This document shows positions 18,459 to 27,363 of a stretch of DNA of 64,000 nucleotides, in pieces; position 1 is the stretch's first letter; each line of letters starts with the position of its first letter. The translations under genes were made by a program, and so were the position numbers. Under the pieces are notes generated by a model. The model worked only from the letters and a program-made list of their open reading frames with translations, was not told where the DNA came from and ran no database searches. The stretch is from Sphingomonas sp. LR60 (lineage in GTDB: Bacteria; Pseudomonadota; Alphaproteobacteria; Sphingomonadales; Sphingomonadaceae), in assembly GCF_036855935.1 (NCBI RefSeq), contig NZ_JASPFK010000001.1, positions 903,501-967,500 of the forward strand. Direction: 5' to 3'.

Positions 18459-19562
18459 ATGAAGCGTACCCTTTCGCTTGCCTTGTTGCTGCTCGCGTCC
18501 GGCTGCGGCTCCGATGGAGGAACGCCCTCGGCATCGCCGGCACCGAGCGGGGCGGCGCCGACGCCGACGCCAAGCCCCACGCCGTCGCCAACTCCGAGCC
18601 CTTCGCCGACCCCGAGCCCGTCACCGACCACGGCATCGCTTGCGCTGACCGGCAACGTCAGCCCTGTCCACGATCCCGCCATCCTGAAGGACGGCGACAC
18701 CTATTATCTTTTCACCACCGGCAATGCGGGTGACGCAGAGGGCTTGTTAGGGCTACGGACCTCGACCGATCTCCGCAATTGGACGCTGCGTGGCGGGAGT
18801 TATCGCTCGCTGCCGGCCTGGGCCACGACCGCGGTGCCCGGCGCGACCGGCATGTGGGCTCCCGACATTTCCAAGGTGAACGGCCAGTATCGATTGTATT
18901 ATTCGATTTCGACCTTCGGGCGGAACCAGTCGGCGATCGGCCTGGCGACCGCGACGTCGATCGACCCCGCTGCACCCGCCGCGAATTGGCAAGACCAGGG
19001 CCCGGTCATTCAGTCGCAGACCAGCGACGACTTCAACGCGATTGATCCCATGGCCTTCACCGATGGCGATGGTCGCGCATGGCTGGCGTTCGGCAGCTAC
19101 TGGACGGGGATCAAGCTAATCCGCATCGATCCCGCCACCGGGCTGCGGCTGGCCGGGGACGCCGCGCCGCGCGCGCTGGCGCAGCGCCCTTCGCCAGGTG
19201 CGATCGAGGCGCCTTATGTCGTCCGGCACGGCAATTATTATTACCTCTTCGTGTCGTTCGATGCCTGCTGCCAAGGCGCGGCGAGCACGTACAACACCGT
19301 GGTCGGACGCTCTGCCGCACCCGACGGGCCGTACGTCGACCGCGACGGACGCGCGATGCTCCAAGGCGGCGGCACGCTCGTGCTGGCAAGCGGGCAGGGC
19401 ACCGGCAGCCGCTTCGTCGGGCGCGGGCACGTGGCGATCCTCAGCCAGTCGGACGGCGACTATATCGTCTATCACGCCTATGACACGCAGCGGAACGGCG
19501 CACCGACGCTGCAGATTCAGCCGATCGTCTGGGATGCGAACGGCTGGCCGGCCGTTCAGTAA
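18459..19562 (+). CDS. GH43 endo-arabinanase-like lipoprotein
   Basis: Five-bladed beta-propeller glycosidase, 367 residues. A lipoprotein signal ends at Cys16 (LASGC), followed by a Pro/Thr/Ser linker (about 22-60, PTPSPTPSP repeats) that would hold the enzyme away from the membrane. Catalytic residues of GH43 are visible: HDPAI with the base Asp72, MWAPD at 131-135, AIDP with Asp195 and the acid Glu249 in AIEAPYV. SFDACCQG is the double-cysteine segment seen in endo-1,5-alpha-L-arabinanases. AAGGA precedes the ATG. It is coupled to the TBDR upstream, so it probably cuts arabinan at the cell surface or in the periplasm. Arabinanase is favoured over xylosidase by the short single-domain form. 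Confidence 0.85.
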   Translation: MKRTLSLALLLLASGCGSDGGTPSASPAPSGAAPTPTPSPTPSPTPSPSPTPSPSPTTASLALTGNVSPVHDPAILKDGDTYYLFTTGNAGDAEGLLGLRTSTDLRNWTLRGGSYRSLPAWATTAVPGATGMWAPDISKVNGQYRLYYSISTFGRNQSAIGLATATSIDPAAPAANWQDQGPVIQSQTSDDFNAIDPMAFTDGDGRAWLAFGSYWTGIKLIRIDPATGLRLAGDAAPRALAQRPSPGAIEAPYVVRHGNYYYLFVSFDACCQGAASTYNTVVGRSAAPDGPYVDRDGRAMLQGGGTLVLASGQGTGSRFVGRGHVAILSQSDGDYIVYHAYDTQRNGAPTLQIQPIVWDANGWPAVQ

Positions 19563-19622
19563 TGGTCGAAAAGGCGGAACGCTGGTTGCTTCAGCGAGCA
19601 GGCACGAAGCGTCACTCGGTTC

Positions 19623-20957
19623 TTACGGCCGGGATAGAGGTAGGCGAACGAGCACTCTCAGGCCTGAGCCGTGTTCATTGAAGCCCAGGTCCAGCGTGCC
19701 GCCGTACAGCCCGGCAATATCTCGTGAGACCGTCAGCCCCAATCCTGTTCCGGGCTTCGTCTCGTCGAGCCGCACCCCCACGCCGAGGACACGATCCCGA
19801 GCCTCGGGAGGTATCCCGGGACCGTCATCGGCGATGACGATCTCGATCCACGCAGCGTCGATCGAAGCGGTGATCCTGACGGTGTCGTGCGCCCACTTGC
19901 AGGCATTGTCGATCAGGTTCGAGAGGATTTCGGACAAGTCGCCGGGGTCACACGGAACCGCGATCCGCAACGGCACATCGTTGACGATCGTTACGTCGCG
20001 CCCTGCATGCAGCCGCCGCATCGCCTCGACGATCTCCGCAGTGAACGTCGCGAGGTCGGCGACGATGCCGGTGCCGCGCCCGCCGGCCGCCGCAGCGCGC
20101 TTCATCTGATAGTCGATCTGGCGCTGCATCCGTTCGCACTGGTCGAGGATGAATTGCGCCGCTTCCGTCTGACCGGACTGCGCGAGCTGTTCCGCTTCAC
20201 TCGTCACCAGCGCGAGCGGGGTGCGGAGATTGTGGCCGAGGTTGCCCGCCTCCACCCGTGCCCTCGCGACCAGCACCGCCTGAGCCTCGATCAGTTCGTT
20301 CAGCCGACCGACGATGCCGGCGAACTCACTTGGCACGGCGTCAGGAAGACGGTCGCGTTCGCCGCGGCGGAGGTCGTCGATCCAACCGGCGAGGCGCTGG
20401 GTGGGGCGCAGACCGTAGCGGACCTGCAGCGCCGCACCGACGAGCATCAGTGCGGCGAAGGCGCCGAGCGATACGGCGAGGTCGCTGGCGAAGGCGCGCA
20501 GTTCGGCGTCGAGCACGCTTCCGGAAGCGGTGATCGAGAAGAGCAGCCCGCCCGGGCCGGGACGATCGATGCGCAGAAGCCGTTCGTGATGATCGCGGGT
20601 CCACGTCGGTACGTCGGGAGCTTCGTTGCGTGAGGTGACGAGGTGGTGGCCAGCCAGTGAGGCGGAGGTGAGCATCGGCTTCCCACCACGTTCCACCTGC
20701 CAGTAGAAACCGGAGCGGGGATCCTGAAAGCGCGGGTCGGAGAGGGGGCGATCCAGCACCGGGTGCCCGTCACGGCCGGGTTCGGTGAGGCTCGTCAATT
20801 CGTCGAGATGGTTGGTCAGGTCGCTGACGAACGTGTGGGTGACGTGCCGGCCATAGAGCCCACTGATGACGAAGCCCGCCACCAACGTCCCCAGTCCCAC
20901 CCACAGCAACGAGGCAACGGCGAAGCGGAAGCGGAGGCTGTGGGTGCGCGGACTCAC
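19623..20957 (-). CDS. Sensor histidine kinase of a two-component system
   Basis: Inner-membrane sensor kinase of 444 residues. GTG at 20957 overlaps the response-regulator TGA (GTGA), which fixes the start; the much longer open frame upstream is the out-of-frame regulator gene. Domains: helix 1 (about 10-32), a periplasmic domain of about 130 residues, helix 2 (about 163-185, AVSLGAFAALMLVGAALQV), a HAMP-like linker, an H-box GHNLRTPLALVTS, an N-box NLIDNACKWA and G-boxes DDGPGI and GTGLGLTVSRDIAGLYGG. The H-box has GHNLRTP in place of the commoner SHELRTP, though the phospho-His is kept. Being divergent from a heavy-metal efflux operon suggests metal sensing like CusS/CzcS. Signal not proven. 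Confidence 0.88.
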   Translation of the reverse strand: MSPRTHSLRFRFAVASLLWVGLGTLVAGFVISGLYGRHVTHTFVSDLTNHLDELTSLTEPGRDGHPVLDRPLSDPRFQDPRSGFYWQVERGGKPMLTSASLAGHHLVTSRNEAPDVPTWTRDHHERLLRIDRPGPGGLLFSITASGSVLDAELRAFASDLAVSLGAFAALMLVGAALQVRYGLRPTQRLAGWIDDLRRGERDRLPDAVPSEFAGIVGRLNELIEAQAVLVARARVEAGNLGHNLRTPLALVTSEAEQLAQSGQTEAAQFILDQCERMQRQIDYQMKRAAAAGGRGTGIVADLATFTAEIVEAMRRLHAGRDVTIVNDVPLRIAVPCDPGDLSEILSNLIDNACKWAHDTVRITASIDAAWIEIVIADDGPGIPPEARDRVLGVGVRLDETKPGTGLGLTVSRDIAGLYGGTLDLGFNEHGSGLRVLVRLPLSRP

Positions 20958-21606
20958 GGTAGCAGCCGGTAGCCGAAGCCGCGCACCGTCGCGATGCGGT
21001 CGCGGCCGATCTTTCGGCGCAGACGTCCGATCAGCACCTCCACGGTATTGGGATCGCGCTCCGCCTCCAGCGCGTAGAGCCGGTCGAGGATCGCATCGCG
21101 CGAGAGCGTGCGGCCTGGCTCCAGCAGGAAGGCGCGGAGTAGACGGAATTCGTTGCGCGTCAGCTCGATCGGCGCGCCGTCCAGCCACGCCTCGCGCGTG
21201 CCGGTGTCGAGCGCCAGCGCGCCATCCGCCAGCCGCGCGACGTGATGTCCTGCCGCTCGCCGCGCCAGCGCGTGAAGGCGGGCGATCAGCTCTTCCGCTC
21301 GCACCGGCTTGACGAGGAAATCGTCGGCTCCTGCGTTGAGGCCCTCCACCTTCTCCTCCCAGCTGCCGCGCGCGGTGAGGATCAATATCGGAACTGCCAC
21401 GCCGCGCCGTCGCAGCAGCCGCACCAGATCGAGCCCCCCATTCCGGGCAAGCCGAGATCGACGATGAGCGCATTAAAGCCGTCTTCGACGAAGCCCGCCG
21501 CGTCCTCCGCACTCGCCAACCATTCGCCGGTGATCCCGGCGCGCGTCAGGCTGGCGATCGTACGCCGCGCCAGTTCCGCCTCGTCTTCGACCATCAGGAT
21601 GCGCAT
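20954..21606 (-). pseudogene. OmpR-family response regulator, one-base frameshift
   Basis: DNA-binding response regulator starting at ATG 21606 (MRILMVEDEAEL). The receiver domain shows the acidic pocket Glu7-Asp8 and the phospho-acceptor Asp50 (LIVDLGLPGMGG). Right after it the frame breaks in a C6 run at 21434-21439 (G6 on the coding strand). One more G gives PGMGGLDLVRLLRRRGVAVPILILTARGSWEEKVEGL and a normal receiver with the switch Thr and the conserved Lys (FLVKP). The OmpR winged helix follows (LTRNEFRLLRAFLLEPGRTLSRDAILDRLYA to GFGYRLLP). Repaired length 217, standard. Because its partner kinase is intact and coupled, a sequencing indel is the simplest explanation. Probably regulates the divergent efflux operon. 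Confidence 0.87.
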
Positions 21607-21656
21607 TGCTGTCAAGTGACAGCATTTTGGCAGGTTCGCCAGCTAGAGAAGCGGGC

Positions 21657-22742
21657 GTGACCAAGACGCACCTTCCGCTGTCGCTGCTGATCGCAGGGCT
21701 GATCGCCGGCTGTTCGGGCGGCGAGGCGCCGGGGCCGGCCCCCACGCCTACGCCCACGACGTCGCTCGGTACGATGGGGTTGAGCGCCAAGCAGATCGCG
21801 CGGCTCGACATCAAGTTCGCCAAGGCCGAGGCCGCCACGGAGGTTCCGGTCGCCGAAGTGCCCGCGACGATCGCTCCACCGCCCAACGCGCGCGTCGCGG
21901 TAGCGGCGATGATCCCCGGAGTGGTGACGCGCACGATGGTCGTCGAAGGTCAACAGGTTCGCGCCGGACAACCGCTAGCGGTCGTCGTCAGCCGCGACGT
22001 GCTGACGATGCAGGCAGGAAGGGAACAGGCGTCCGCGCGAGCGAACGTGTCGCGGCTCAACGCCCGTCGGCTCGATCAACTCGCGCGCGAGGGCGTGATT
22101 GCCGGAAGCCGGGCGGACGAAGCCGCGGCGTCGCGGCGCGAAGCCGAGGCGGAACTGGGCGAACAGCGCCGCACGTTGGCGCTGATCAACGCCGGGCGTA
22201 GCGGCGGCAACTACACGCTGACCGCGCCGATCGCGGGCACGATCACCAAGGCGAGCGTGCAGACCGGGATGCCGGTCGACGGCGCAAGCGCACCCTATGT
22301 GATCGACGCCACGGGCCGCTACGAACTCACCGCGCAGCTGCCCGAGCGGCTGATCGGCACGATCAAGCCGGGGATGACGGTGATGCTGGACGGCGTGGCC
22401 GGAACCGTCACCAGCGTCGGCGCGACGGTCGAGCCGGAGACGCGCTCCGCAATGTTGCGCGCGAAGATCCCCGCTGCGCCGGGCCTCGTTGCCGGCCGCG
22501 CCACGACCGCCACGTTGCTGAAGCCAGCCGATGGCGTGGCGGTCGCGGTGCCGAGCGCCGCAGTCGTCATCATTGAGGGTCGAACGGTCGTGTTCGTGCG
22601 CACTCCCAAGGGCGTCGTGCGCCGCGCCGTTACCAGCGCGGGCGGGGCGGGCGGCCGCACGGTCCTCACCGCGGGCGTGAAGGCCGGGGAACAGGTCGCT
22701 GTCTCCGGGACGAGCGAGCTCAAGGCCCTCGCGGCAAACTGA
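21657..22742 (+). CDS. RND efflux periplasmic adaptor (membrane fusion) lipoprotein
   Basis: Periplasmic adaptor linking an RND pump to its outer-membrane channel, 361 residues. The GTG at 21657 is preferred: it gives a clean lipoprotein signal VTKTHLPLSLLIAGLIAGC with the lipobox LIAGC, while an ATG at 21606 would overlap the start of the divergent regulator and bury the signal. A Pro/Thr-rich linker follows. The lipoyl/hairpin region is seen in GVVTRTMVVEGQQVRAGQPLAVV and the mirrored SGGNYTLTAPIAGTITKASVQTGMPV, with a helical hairpin (about 115-170) between them, then the beta-barrel and membrane-proximal domains. First gene of adaptor-pump-DUF3240-TolC. Typical of heavy-metal RND systems. 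Confidence 0.88.
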   Translation: MTKTHLPLSLLIAGLIAGCSGGEAPGPAPTPTPTTSLGTMGLSAKQIARLDIKFAKAEAATEVPVAEVPATIAPPPNARVAVAAMIPGVVTRTMVVEGQQVRAGQPLAVVVSRDVLTMQAGREQASARANVSRLNARRLDQLAREGVIAGSRADEAAASRREAEAELGEQRRTLALINAGRSGGNYTLTAPIAGTITKASVQTGMPVDGASAPYVIDATGRYELTAQLPERLIGTIKPGMTVMLDGVAGTVTSVGATVEPETRSAMLRAKIPAAPGLVAGRATTATLLKPADGVAVAVPSAAVVIIEGRTVVFVRTPKGVVRRAVTSAGGAGGRTVLTAGVKAGEQVAVSGTSELKALAAN

Positions 22743-22752
22743 GGGCAGACGG

Positions 22753-25700
22753 ATGCTTCGTGCCCTTGCCGCCTGGTCGCTCTCCTATCGCCTGCTCGTG
22801 CTGGCGCTGTCGATCGTGACGGCGGCGCTGGGGGCATGGGCCTTTGCCACGCTGCCGGTCGATGCCTATCCCGACATCGCGCAGACGCAGGTCAAGATCA
22901 TCCTCAAGGCGCCCGGCATGACGCCCGAGGAAGTCGAGACGCGGATCATCGCACCGATCGAGCTGGAGATGCTCGGCTTGCCGCGCCAGTCCGTGCTCCG
23001 CTCGACCGCGAAATATGCGATCGCCGACGTCACGATCGACTTCGACGAAGGCACCGACATCTATTGGGCGCGTCAGCAGGTGACCGAGCGGCTGGCGGGC
23101 GTGATGAAGGACATGCCGGAGAGTGTGTCGGGTGGCCTCGCGCCGATCTCCACGCCGCTCTCGGAAGTGTTCATGTTCACCATCGAGGGGTCGCTGACGC
23201 TCGCCGAGAAGCGCGAGTTGCTCGACTGGACGATCCGACCTGCGCTGCGCACGGTGCCCGGCGTCGCGGACGTCAACGTGCTGGGCGGCCATGTGCGCAC
23301 CTATGAGGTGCGCCCCGATCCGGTACGCATGGCCGCCGCGGGCCTGACGATCGAGGCGGTCGCCGACGCGGTGGAGCGTGGAAATCGTAACGATGGCGCA
23401 GGGCGCCTGTCGCGCGGCGACGAGGCACTGATCGTCCGCGCAGTCGGCGCGATCCGCGACGCGGACGATCTGCGGCAAATGGTGGTCGTGGCACGGAACG
23501 ACCGGATCGTGCGACTGGGTGACATCGCTACGGTCGGTGCGGGCAGCCAGACGCGCTACGGCGGGCTCACGCGCAACGGCCGTGAGTCGGTCGAGGGTCT
23601 CGTCCTCGCGCTGCGCGGCGCAGATGCGCGCAAGGTGGTGGAGGGCGTCGAGGCGCGGCTTGAGGAGTTGAAGCCGGGCCTCCCCAAAGGCGCGACGATC
23701 GACGTCTTCTACAACCGTTCGGACCTGATCGAACATGCCGTGGGCACAGTGCAGGAGGCGCTGATCGAGGCGATCGTGCTGGTGGTGATCCTGCTCGTCA
23801 TCTTCCTTGGCGATTGGCGCGCGGCGGCGATCGTCGCGACCACGCTGCCGATGGCGGCGCTCATCACCTTCCTCGCGATGCGCTACATGGGCATGTCGGC
23901 GAACCTCATGAGCCTTGGCGGGTTGGCGATCGCGATCGGGATGCTGGTCGATGGCGCCGTCGTGGTGGTGGAGAATGTCGTCGATCGGCTCGCACATGCC
24001 AAGGACGAGGGTGTGCCACGGTTGAACGTGGTATTTCGCGCCACCGCCGAGGTGGTAGTACCCGTGTCCGCCGGGCTGCTGATCATCGCGCTCGTCTTCG
24101 TGCCGCTCTTGTCGCTGCAGGGACTGGAAGGGAAGCTCTTCGCGCCGGTCGCCCTAACGATCATGTTCTCGCTCGCCGCGGCGCTGTTGCTCGCGCTGAC
24201 GCTCGTCCCGGTGCTCGCTTCCTACGGGCTGAAAGCGGGGCAGCATCGCGAGCCGTGGATCATGCGGATGCTCGCGCCACGCTACCACCGGCTATTGGCC
24301 GGCGCGTTCGCACGCAAGCCGCTGGTCTATGGCGTGGCGGCCGCGGGGCTGGTGCTGGCGGTGCTGGCTTACGGCGCGGTCGGCAAGACGTTCATGCCGA
24401 CGATGGACGAGGGCGCGGTGGTGATGCAGACCACCAAGCTGCCCTCGATCGGCCTTACCCGCACCCTCGCGCTGGACGGCAAGGTCGAGGAGGCGATCAT
24501 CGCCGCGGTGCCCGAGGTTGAGCGGATTGTCGCGCGCAACGGCGTCGACGAGATCGGGCTCGACGCGATGGGGCTCAACGAGACCGATATGTTCATGGCG
24601 CTGAAACCGCGCGCGGCGTGGCGTGGCACGAAGCAGGATATCGTCGACGGCATCCGCAAGGTGATGGAGGGGATGCCGGGGATCGAGCCGGTATTCACGC
24701 AACCGATCGAGATGCGTGTCTCCGAGATGCTCACAGGTTCGCGTGGCGATCTGGCGATCAAGATCTTCGGCCCCGATCTGGCGACGCTTTCGTCGCTGGC
24801 GGGGCAGATCGAGGGCACGTTGCGCGGCGTGCGCGGGGCATCAGAGGTGGTGACGGCGGCGAATGCGACCGTCGATTATCTCCAGCTCGATGTCGATCGC
24901 GCGGCGGCAGGCCGGTTCGGCATGCCGGTCGACAGCTTCGAGGATATGCTGCGCGCGCAGGTCGAGGGTCTTCCCGCGGGCACCGTGATCGAGGCGCAGA
25001 AGCGTATCCCGGTGCTCATCAAGGGCGACGATGCCGTGCGCGAGGATCCGGCGCGCTTCCGCGACCTGCAAATGGTGACCCCCGGTGGCACGGTCGCCCG
25101 CGTCAGCGATCTCGCGCGCGTCACCGAAACGCAGGGGCCGGTGATGCTGAGCCACGAGAGCGGCGGGCGCTATGCCTTGGTGCAAGCATTCGTGTCGGGG
25201 CGCGATCTCGTCGGTTTCGTCGAAGAGGCCAAGGCCAAGGTCGAAACGCAGGTGAAGTTGCCGGACGGCTACCGCATCGTGTGGGGCGGGCAGTTCGAGA
25301 ACCAGCAGCGGGCCGCGGGGCGATTGATGTTGGTGATCCCGATCGCGCTGTTGATGATCTTCTTCGTGCTGTTCGCGACGCTCAAATCGATGCGCGGGGC
25401 GCTGCTGATCCTCGCCAATATCCCCTTTGCGGCGGTCGGCGGGATCGTGTCGTTGTGGATCTCGGGGGATTTCCTGTCGGTGCCGGCGTCGGTCGGGTTC
25501 ATCGCCCTGCTCGGCATCGCGGTGCTCAATGGGCTGGTGCTGGTAAGCTACTTCCGGCAGCTGCGTGCGGAGGGCGTGTCACTCGCCGATGCGGTGCGGC
25601 TGGGGGCGGAGCGGCGATTGCGGCCGGTGCTGATGACCGCGTCAATCACCGCCTTCGGGCTGGTGCCGTTGCTGTTCGCGACCGGGCCGGGATCGGAGAT

Positions 25701-25821
25701 CCAGAAGCCGCTGGCGATCGTCGTGATCGGGGGGCTGGTATCGTCGACGTTGCTGACCCTGGTGCTGCTGCCGTTGCTTTACGAGCGGTTCGGCGAGAGC
25801 AAGGCGGAACGCATGGCATGA
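22753..25821 (+). CDS. CusA/CzcA-type heavy-metal RND efflux pump
   Basis: Inner-membrane proton-driven RND transporter of 1022 residues. Hallmarks of the heavy-metal (HME) branch: VDAYPDIAQTQVKI and APGMTPEEVETRIIAPIE near the N-terminus, YNRSDLIEHAVGTVQEALIEAIVLVVIL before helix 2, GLAIAIGMLVDGAVVVVENVVDRL in helices 4-5, and GKTFMPTMDEGAVVMQTTKLP at the start of the second periplasmic loop. Twelve helices in the 1+5+1+5 pattern are visible. It starts 10 bp after the adaptor gene. It exports cations from periplasm or cytoplasm through the adaptor and the TolC-type channel encoded downstream. Mono- versus divalent specificity (Cu/Ag or Co/Zn/Cd) cannot be read reliably. Confidence 0.92.
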   Translation: MLRALAAWSLSYRLLVLALSIVTAALGAWAFATLPVDAYPDIAQTQVKIILKAPGMTPEEVETRIIAPIELEMLGLPRQSVLRSTAKYAIADVTIDFDEGTDIYWARQQVTERLAGVMKDMPESVSGGLAPISTPLSEVFMFTIEGSLTLAEKRELLDWTIRPALRTVPGVADVNVLGGHVRTYEVRPDPVRMAAAGLTIEAVADAVERGNRNDGAGRLSRGDEALIVRAVGAIRDADDLRQMVVVARNDRIVRLGDIATVGAGSQTRYGGLTRNGRESVEGLVLALRGADARKVVEGVEARLEELKPGLPKGATIDVFYNRSDLIEHAVGTVQEALIEAIVLVVILLVIFLGDWRAAAIVATTLPMAALITFLAMRYMGMSANLMSLGGLAIAIGMLVDGAVVVVENVVDRLAHAKDEGVPRLNVVFRATAEVVVPVSAGLLIIALVFVPLLSLQGLEGKLFAPVALTIMFSLAAALLLALTLVPVLASYGLKAGQHREPWIMRMLAPRYHRLLAGAFARKPLVYGVAAAGLVLAVLAYGAVGKTFMPTMDEGAVVMQTTKLPSIGLTRTLALDGKVEEAIIAAVPEVERIVARNGVDEIGLDAMGLNETDMFMALKPRAAWRGTKQDIVDGIRKVMEGMPGIEPVFTQPIEMRVSEMLTGSRGDLAIKIFGPDLATLSSLAGQIEGTLRGVRGASEVVTAANATVDYLQLDVDRAAAGRFGMPVDSFEDMLRAQVEGLPAGTVIEAQKRIPVLIKGDDAVREDPARFRDLQMVTPGGTVARVSDLARVTETQGPVMLSHESGGRYALVQAFVSGRDLVGFVEEAKAKVETQVKLPDGYRIVWGGQFENQQRAAGRLMLVIPIALLMIFFVLFATLKSMRGALLILANIPFAAVGGIVSLWISGDFLSVPASVGFIALLGIAVLNGLVLVSYFRQLRAEGVSLADAVRLGAERRLRPVLMTASITAFGLVPLLFATGPGSEIQKPLAIVVIGGLVSSTLLTLVLLPLLYERFGESKAERMA

Positions 25822-26117
25822 GCATCGTGCTGTTGCGTTTTGCCGGTGCGGCAAGCGATGCCGAACCGATCGTCGAGGCGCTGCGCGCCTTATCGACCGC
25901 CCCGATCCATCTCCGCGACGAAATCGTCCGAGGACTGGATTTCGCTGATGCCGGGACGGCCGAGCGCGTGACGGGCGCGCTGCGCCGCGTCGCGATCGAA
26001 CTGGCGGTAGTTGAAGAAGACGTACCGGCGCTGGTCGCCGCGGTAGAGGCGTCACGCCGGCGGCTTCCCGTGCGCTGGATGACGCTGCCGGTTCACGACA
26101 TGGGGCGATTGGCATGA
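25818..26117 (+). CDS. DUF3240-like small protein in metal-efflux operon
   Basis: A 99-residue soluble protein encoded between the pump and the channel gene, overlapping both by 4 bp (ATGA at each junction). The fold looks alternating beta/alpha. RVTGALRRVAIELAVVEEDVPALVAAVEASRRRLPVRWMTLPV resembles the DUF3240 family, small proteins repeatedly found inside Czc/Cus-type operons and distantly like ferredoxin-fold (PII/CutA-like) proteins. No signal peptide or Cys/His metal motif is seen. Function unknown; tight coupling suggests a stoichiometric role with the pump, perhaps as a cytoplasmic modulator. Family assignment is from memory of the motif and moderately certain. Confidence 0.7.
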   Translation: MSIVLLRFAGAASDAEPIVEALRALSTAPIHLRDEIVRGLDFADAGTAERVTGALRRVAIELAVVEEDVPALVAAVEASRRRLPVRWMTLPVHDMGRLA

Positions 26118-27331
26118 AGCGCGCGCTACTTATTCTGGCGCTCGCGACGCCGCTGCCGGTGCTCGCGCAGGAGCTGCCCCCCGCGGACGAGGTGCGCGCT
26201 GCCCTGGAAGCCTATCCTGCGGTCATGGCCGCCGATGCGCGCGTCGATGCCGCGCGCGGTGCCGGCGATGCACTCCGCGCCGGGCCGCATGAGGTGACCC
26301 TGCAGGGCACGCTCTCCAATCGCCGGGTGGACCTGGAAGGCCGCGACTATCGGGAATATGATGCCACGCTCAGCCGTGCGGTGCGCCTGCCCGGAAAGGC
26401 GTCGCTCGACCGCAAGGCGGCCGGACTCGGGGTCGAGGTGGCGATCAATCGTGCCGAGGATGCGCGGCATCAGGCGGCGCTCGCCTTGGCGGAGCTGTGG
26501 TATCGCTGGCTCGGTGCGAGCGCAGGGCACCGCAATGCACTGGCGACACAAGGGAATTTAGAGCAGGCCGCGCGTGCGATCGACCGCCGCGTGGCGCTCC
26601 GCGACGCGGCGGTGCTCGACGCGGATCAGGCCGCCGCTGCGGTCGCCTCAGCCGCTTTGAGGGTGGGTGAGGCCGCCGCCACGCGCGACCGCGCGCGGGC
26701 GGAGCTGGCGGCGACCTTACCCGAACTCGCGCTGCCGAGTGAAGCGCCCGATCTCGCGGTGGCCGAGACGTACGAAGCCGCGCTGGCGTCGCTCGCCGCG
26801 GATGCGGTGACCAAGAGCCACGATATCACCGCAGCCGACCGCAATTCGGATCGCGAGGGCGCGCTCGCCCGCCGCGCGAAGCTCGATCGCCTGCCCGATC
26901 CGACGCTTGGCCTGCGCAGCTTTCAGGAGCGCGGCGGGCAGGAGAAGGGCGTCGGTGTGTTCCTGTCGCTGCCGTTCGGCGGCGGCTATCGCCGCGGACT
27001 GGCGGCCGAAGCAGCCGGTACCGCCCGCGCCGCGACCTTCGAGGCCGCGAACGTGCGCCGCGAGGTGGAGGCGCATTCCGCCGGTGACCTGGCCGAAACC
27101 CGCACCCGGCTCGCCGCCTGGCGCGCCGCCCGCGCCGCGGTCGCCCGCTCGGATGCTGCCGCGACGAAGACGGCGCGTGGGCAGGACCTCGGCGTGGTCG
27201 ATCTCGCCGATCGCCTCTACGCCGACCGCCTGGCCTATGAAGCACGCGCGGCGGAAATCGACGCCCGCACCGCCGCCGCGCTTGCGGTGACGAAGATGCG
27301 CATCGATGCCCACGCCCTGTGGATCAAGTGA
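26114..27331 (+). CDS. TolC-family outer-membrane efflux channel
   Basis: Outer-membrane factor of the tripartite efflux system, 405 residues, with a signal peptide ending VLA-QE (about 1-18). The rest is long Ala/Arg/Glu-rich amphipathic helices in two repeated halves, with strand-like segments HEVTLQGTLSNRRVDLEGRDYREYDATLSRAVRLPGK and PTLGLRSFQERGGQEKGVGVFLSLPFGGGYRRG at equivalent places, the usual CusC/CzcC layout. No lipobox Cys follows the signal. The ATG overlaps the stop of the DUF3240-like gene. Last gene of the operon. Confidence 0.87.
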   Translation: MKRALLILALATPLPVLAQELPPADEVRAALEAYPAVMAADARVDAARGAGDALRAGPHEVTLQGTLSNRRVDLEGRDYREYDATLSRAVRLPGKASLDRKAAGLGVEVAINRAEDARHQAALALAELWYRWLGASAGHRNALATQGNLEQAARAIDRRVALRDAAVLDADQAAAAVASAALRVGEAAATRDRARAELAATLPELALPSEAPDLAVAETYEAALASLAADAVTKSHDITAADRNSDREGALARRAKLDRLPDPTLGLRSFQERGGQEKGVGVFLSLPFGGGYRRGLAAEAAGTARAATFEAANVRREVEAHSAGDLAETRTRLAAWRAARAAVARSDAAATKTARGQDLGVVDLADRLYADRLAYEARAAEIDARTAAALAVTKMRIDAHALWIK

Positions 27332-27363
27332 CGCGACTGAAGCAGCTTCCGCGCCCAAAGCTT

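Noticed and set aside
18555..18640. Hexanucleotide-like repeat as a phase-variable microsatellite
   Set aside because: It encodes an in-frame Pro/Thr/Ser linker; units are multiples of three so length changes would not switch the frame.
21606..21656. ATG at 21606 as start of the efflux adaptor
   Set aside because: It would overlap the divergent regulator start and hide the lipoprotein signal; GTG at 21657 gives a proper lipobox.
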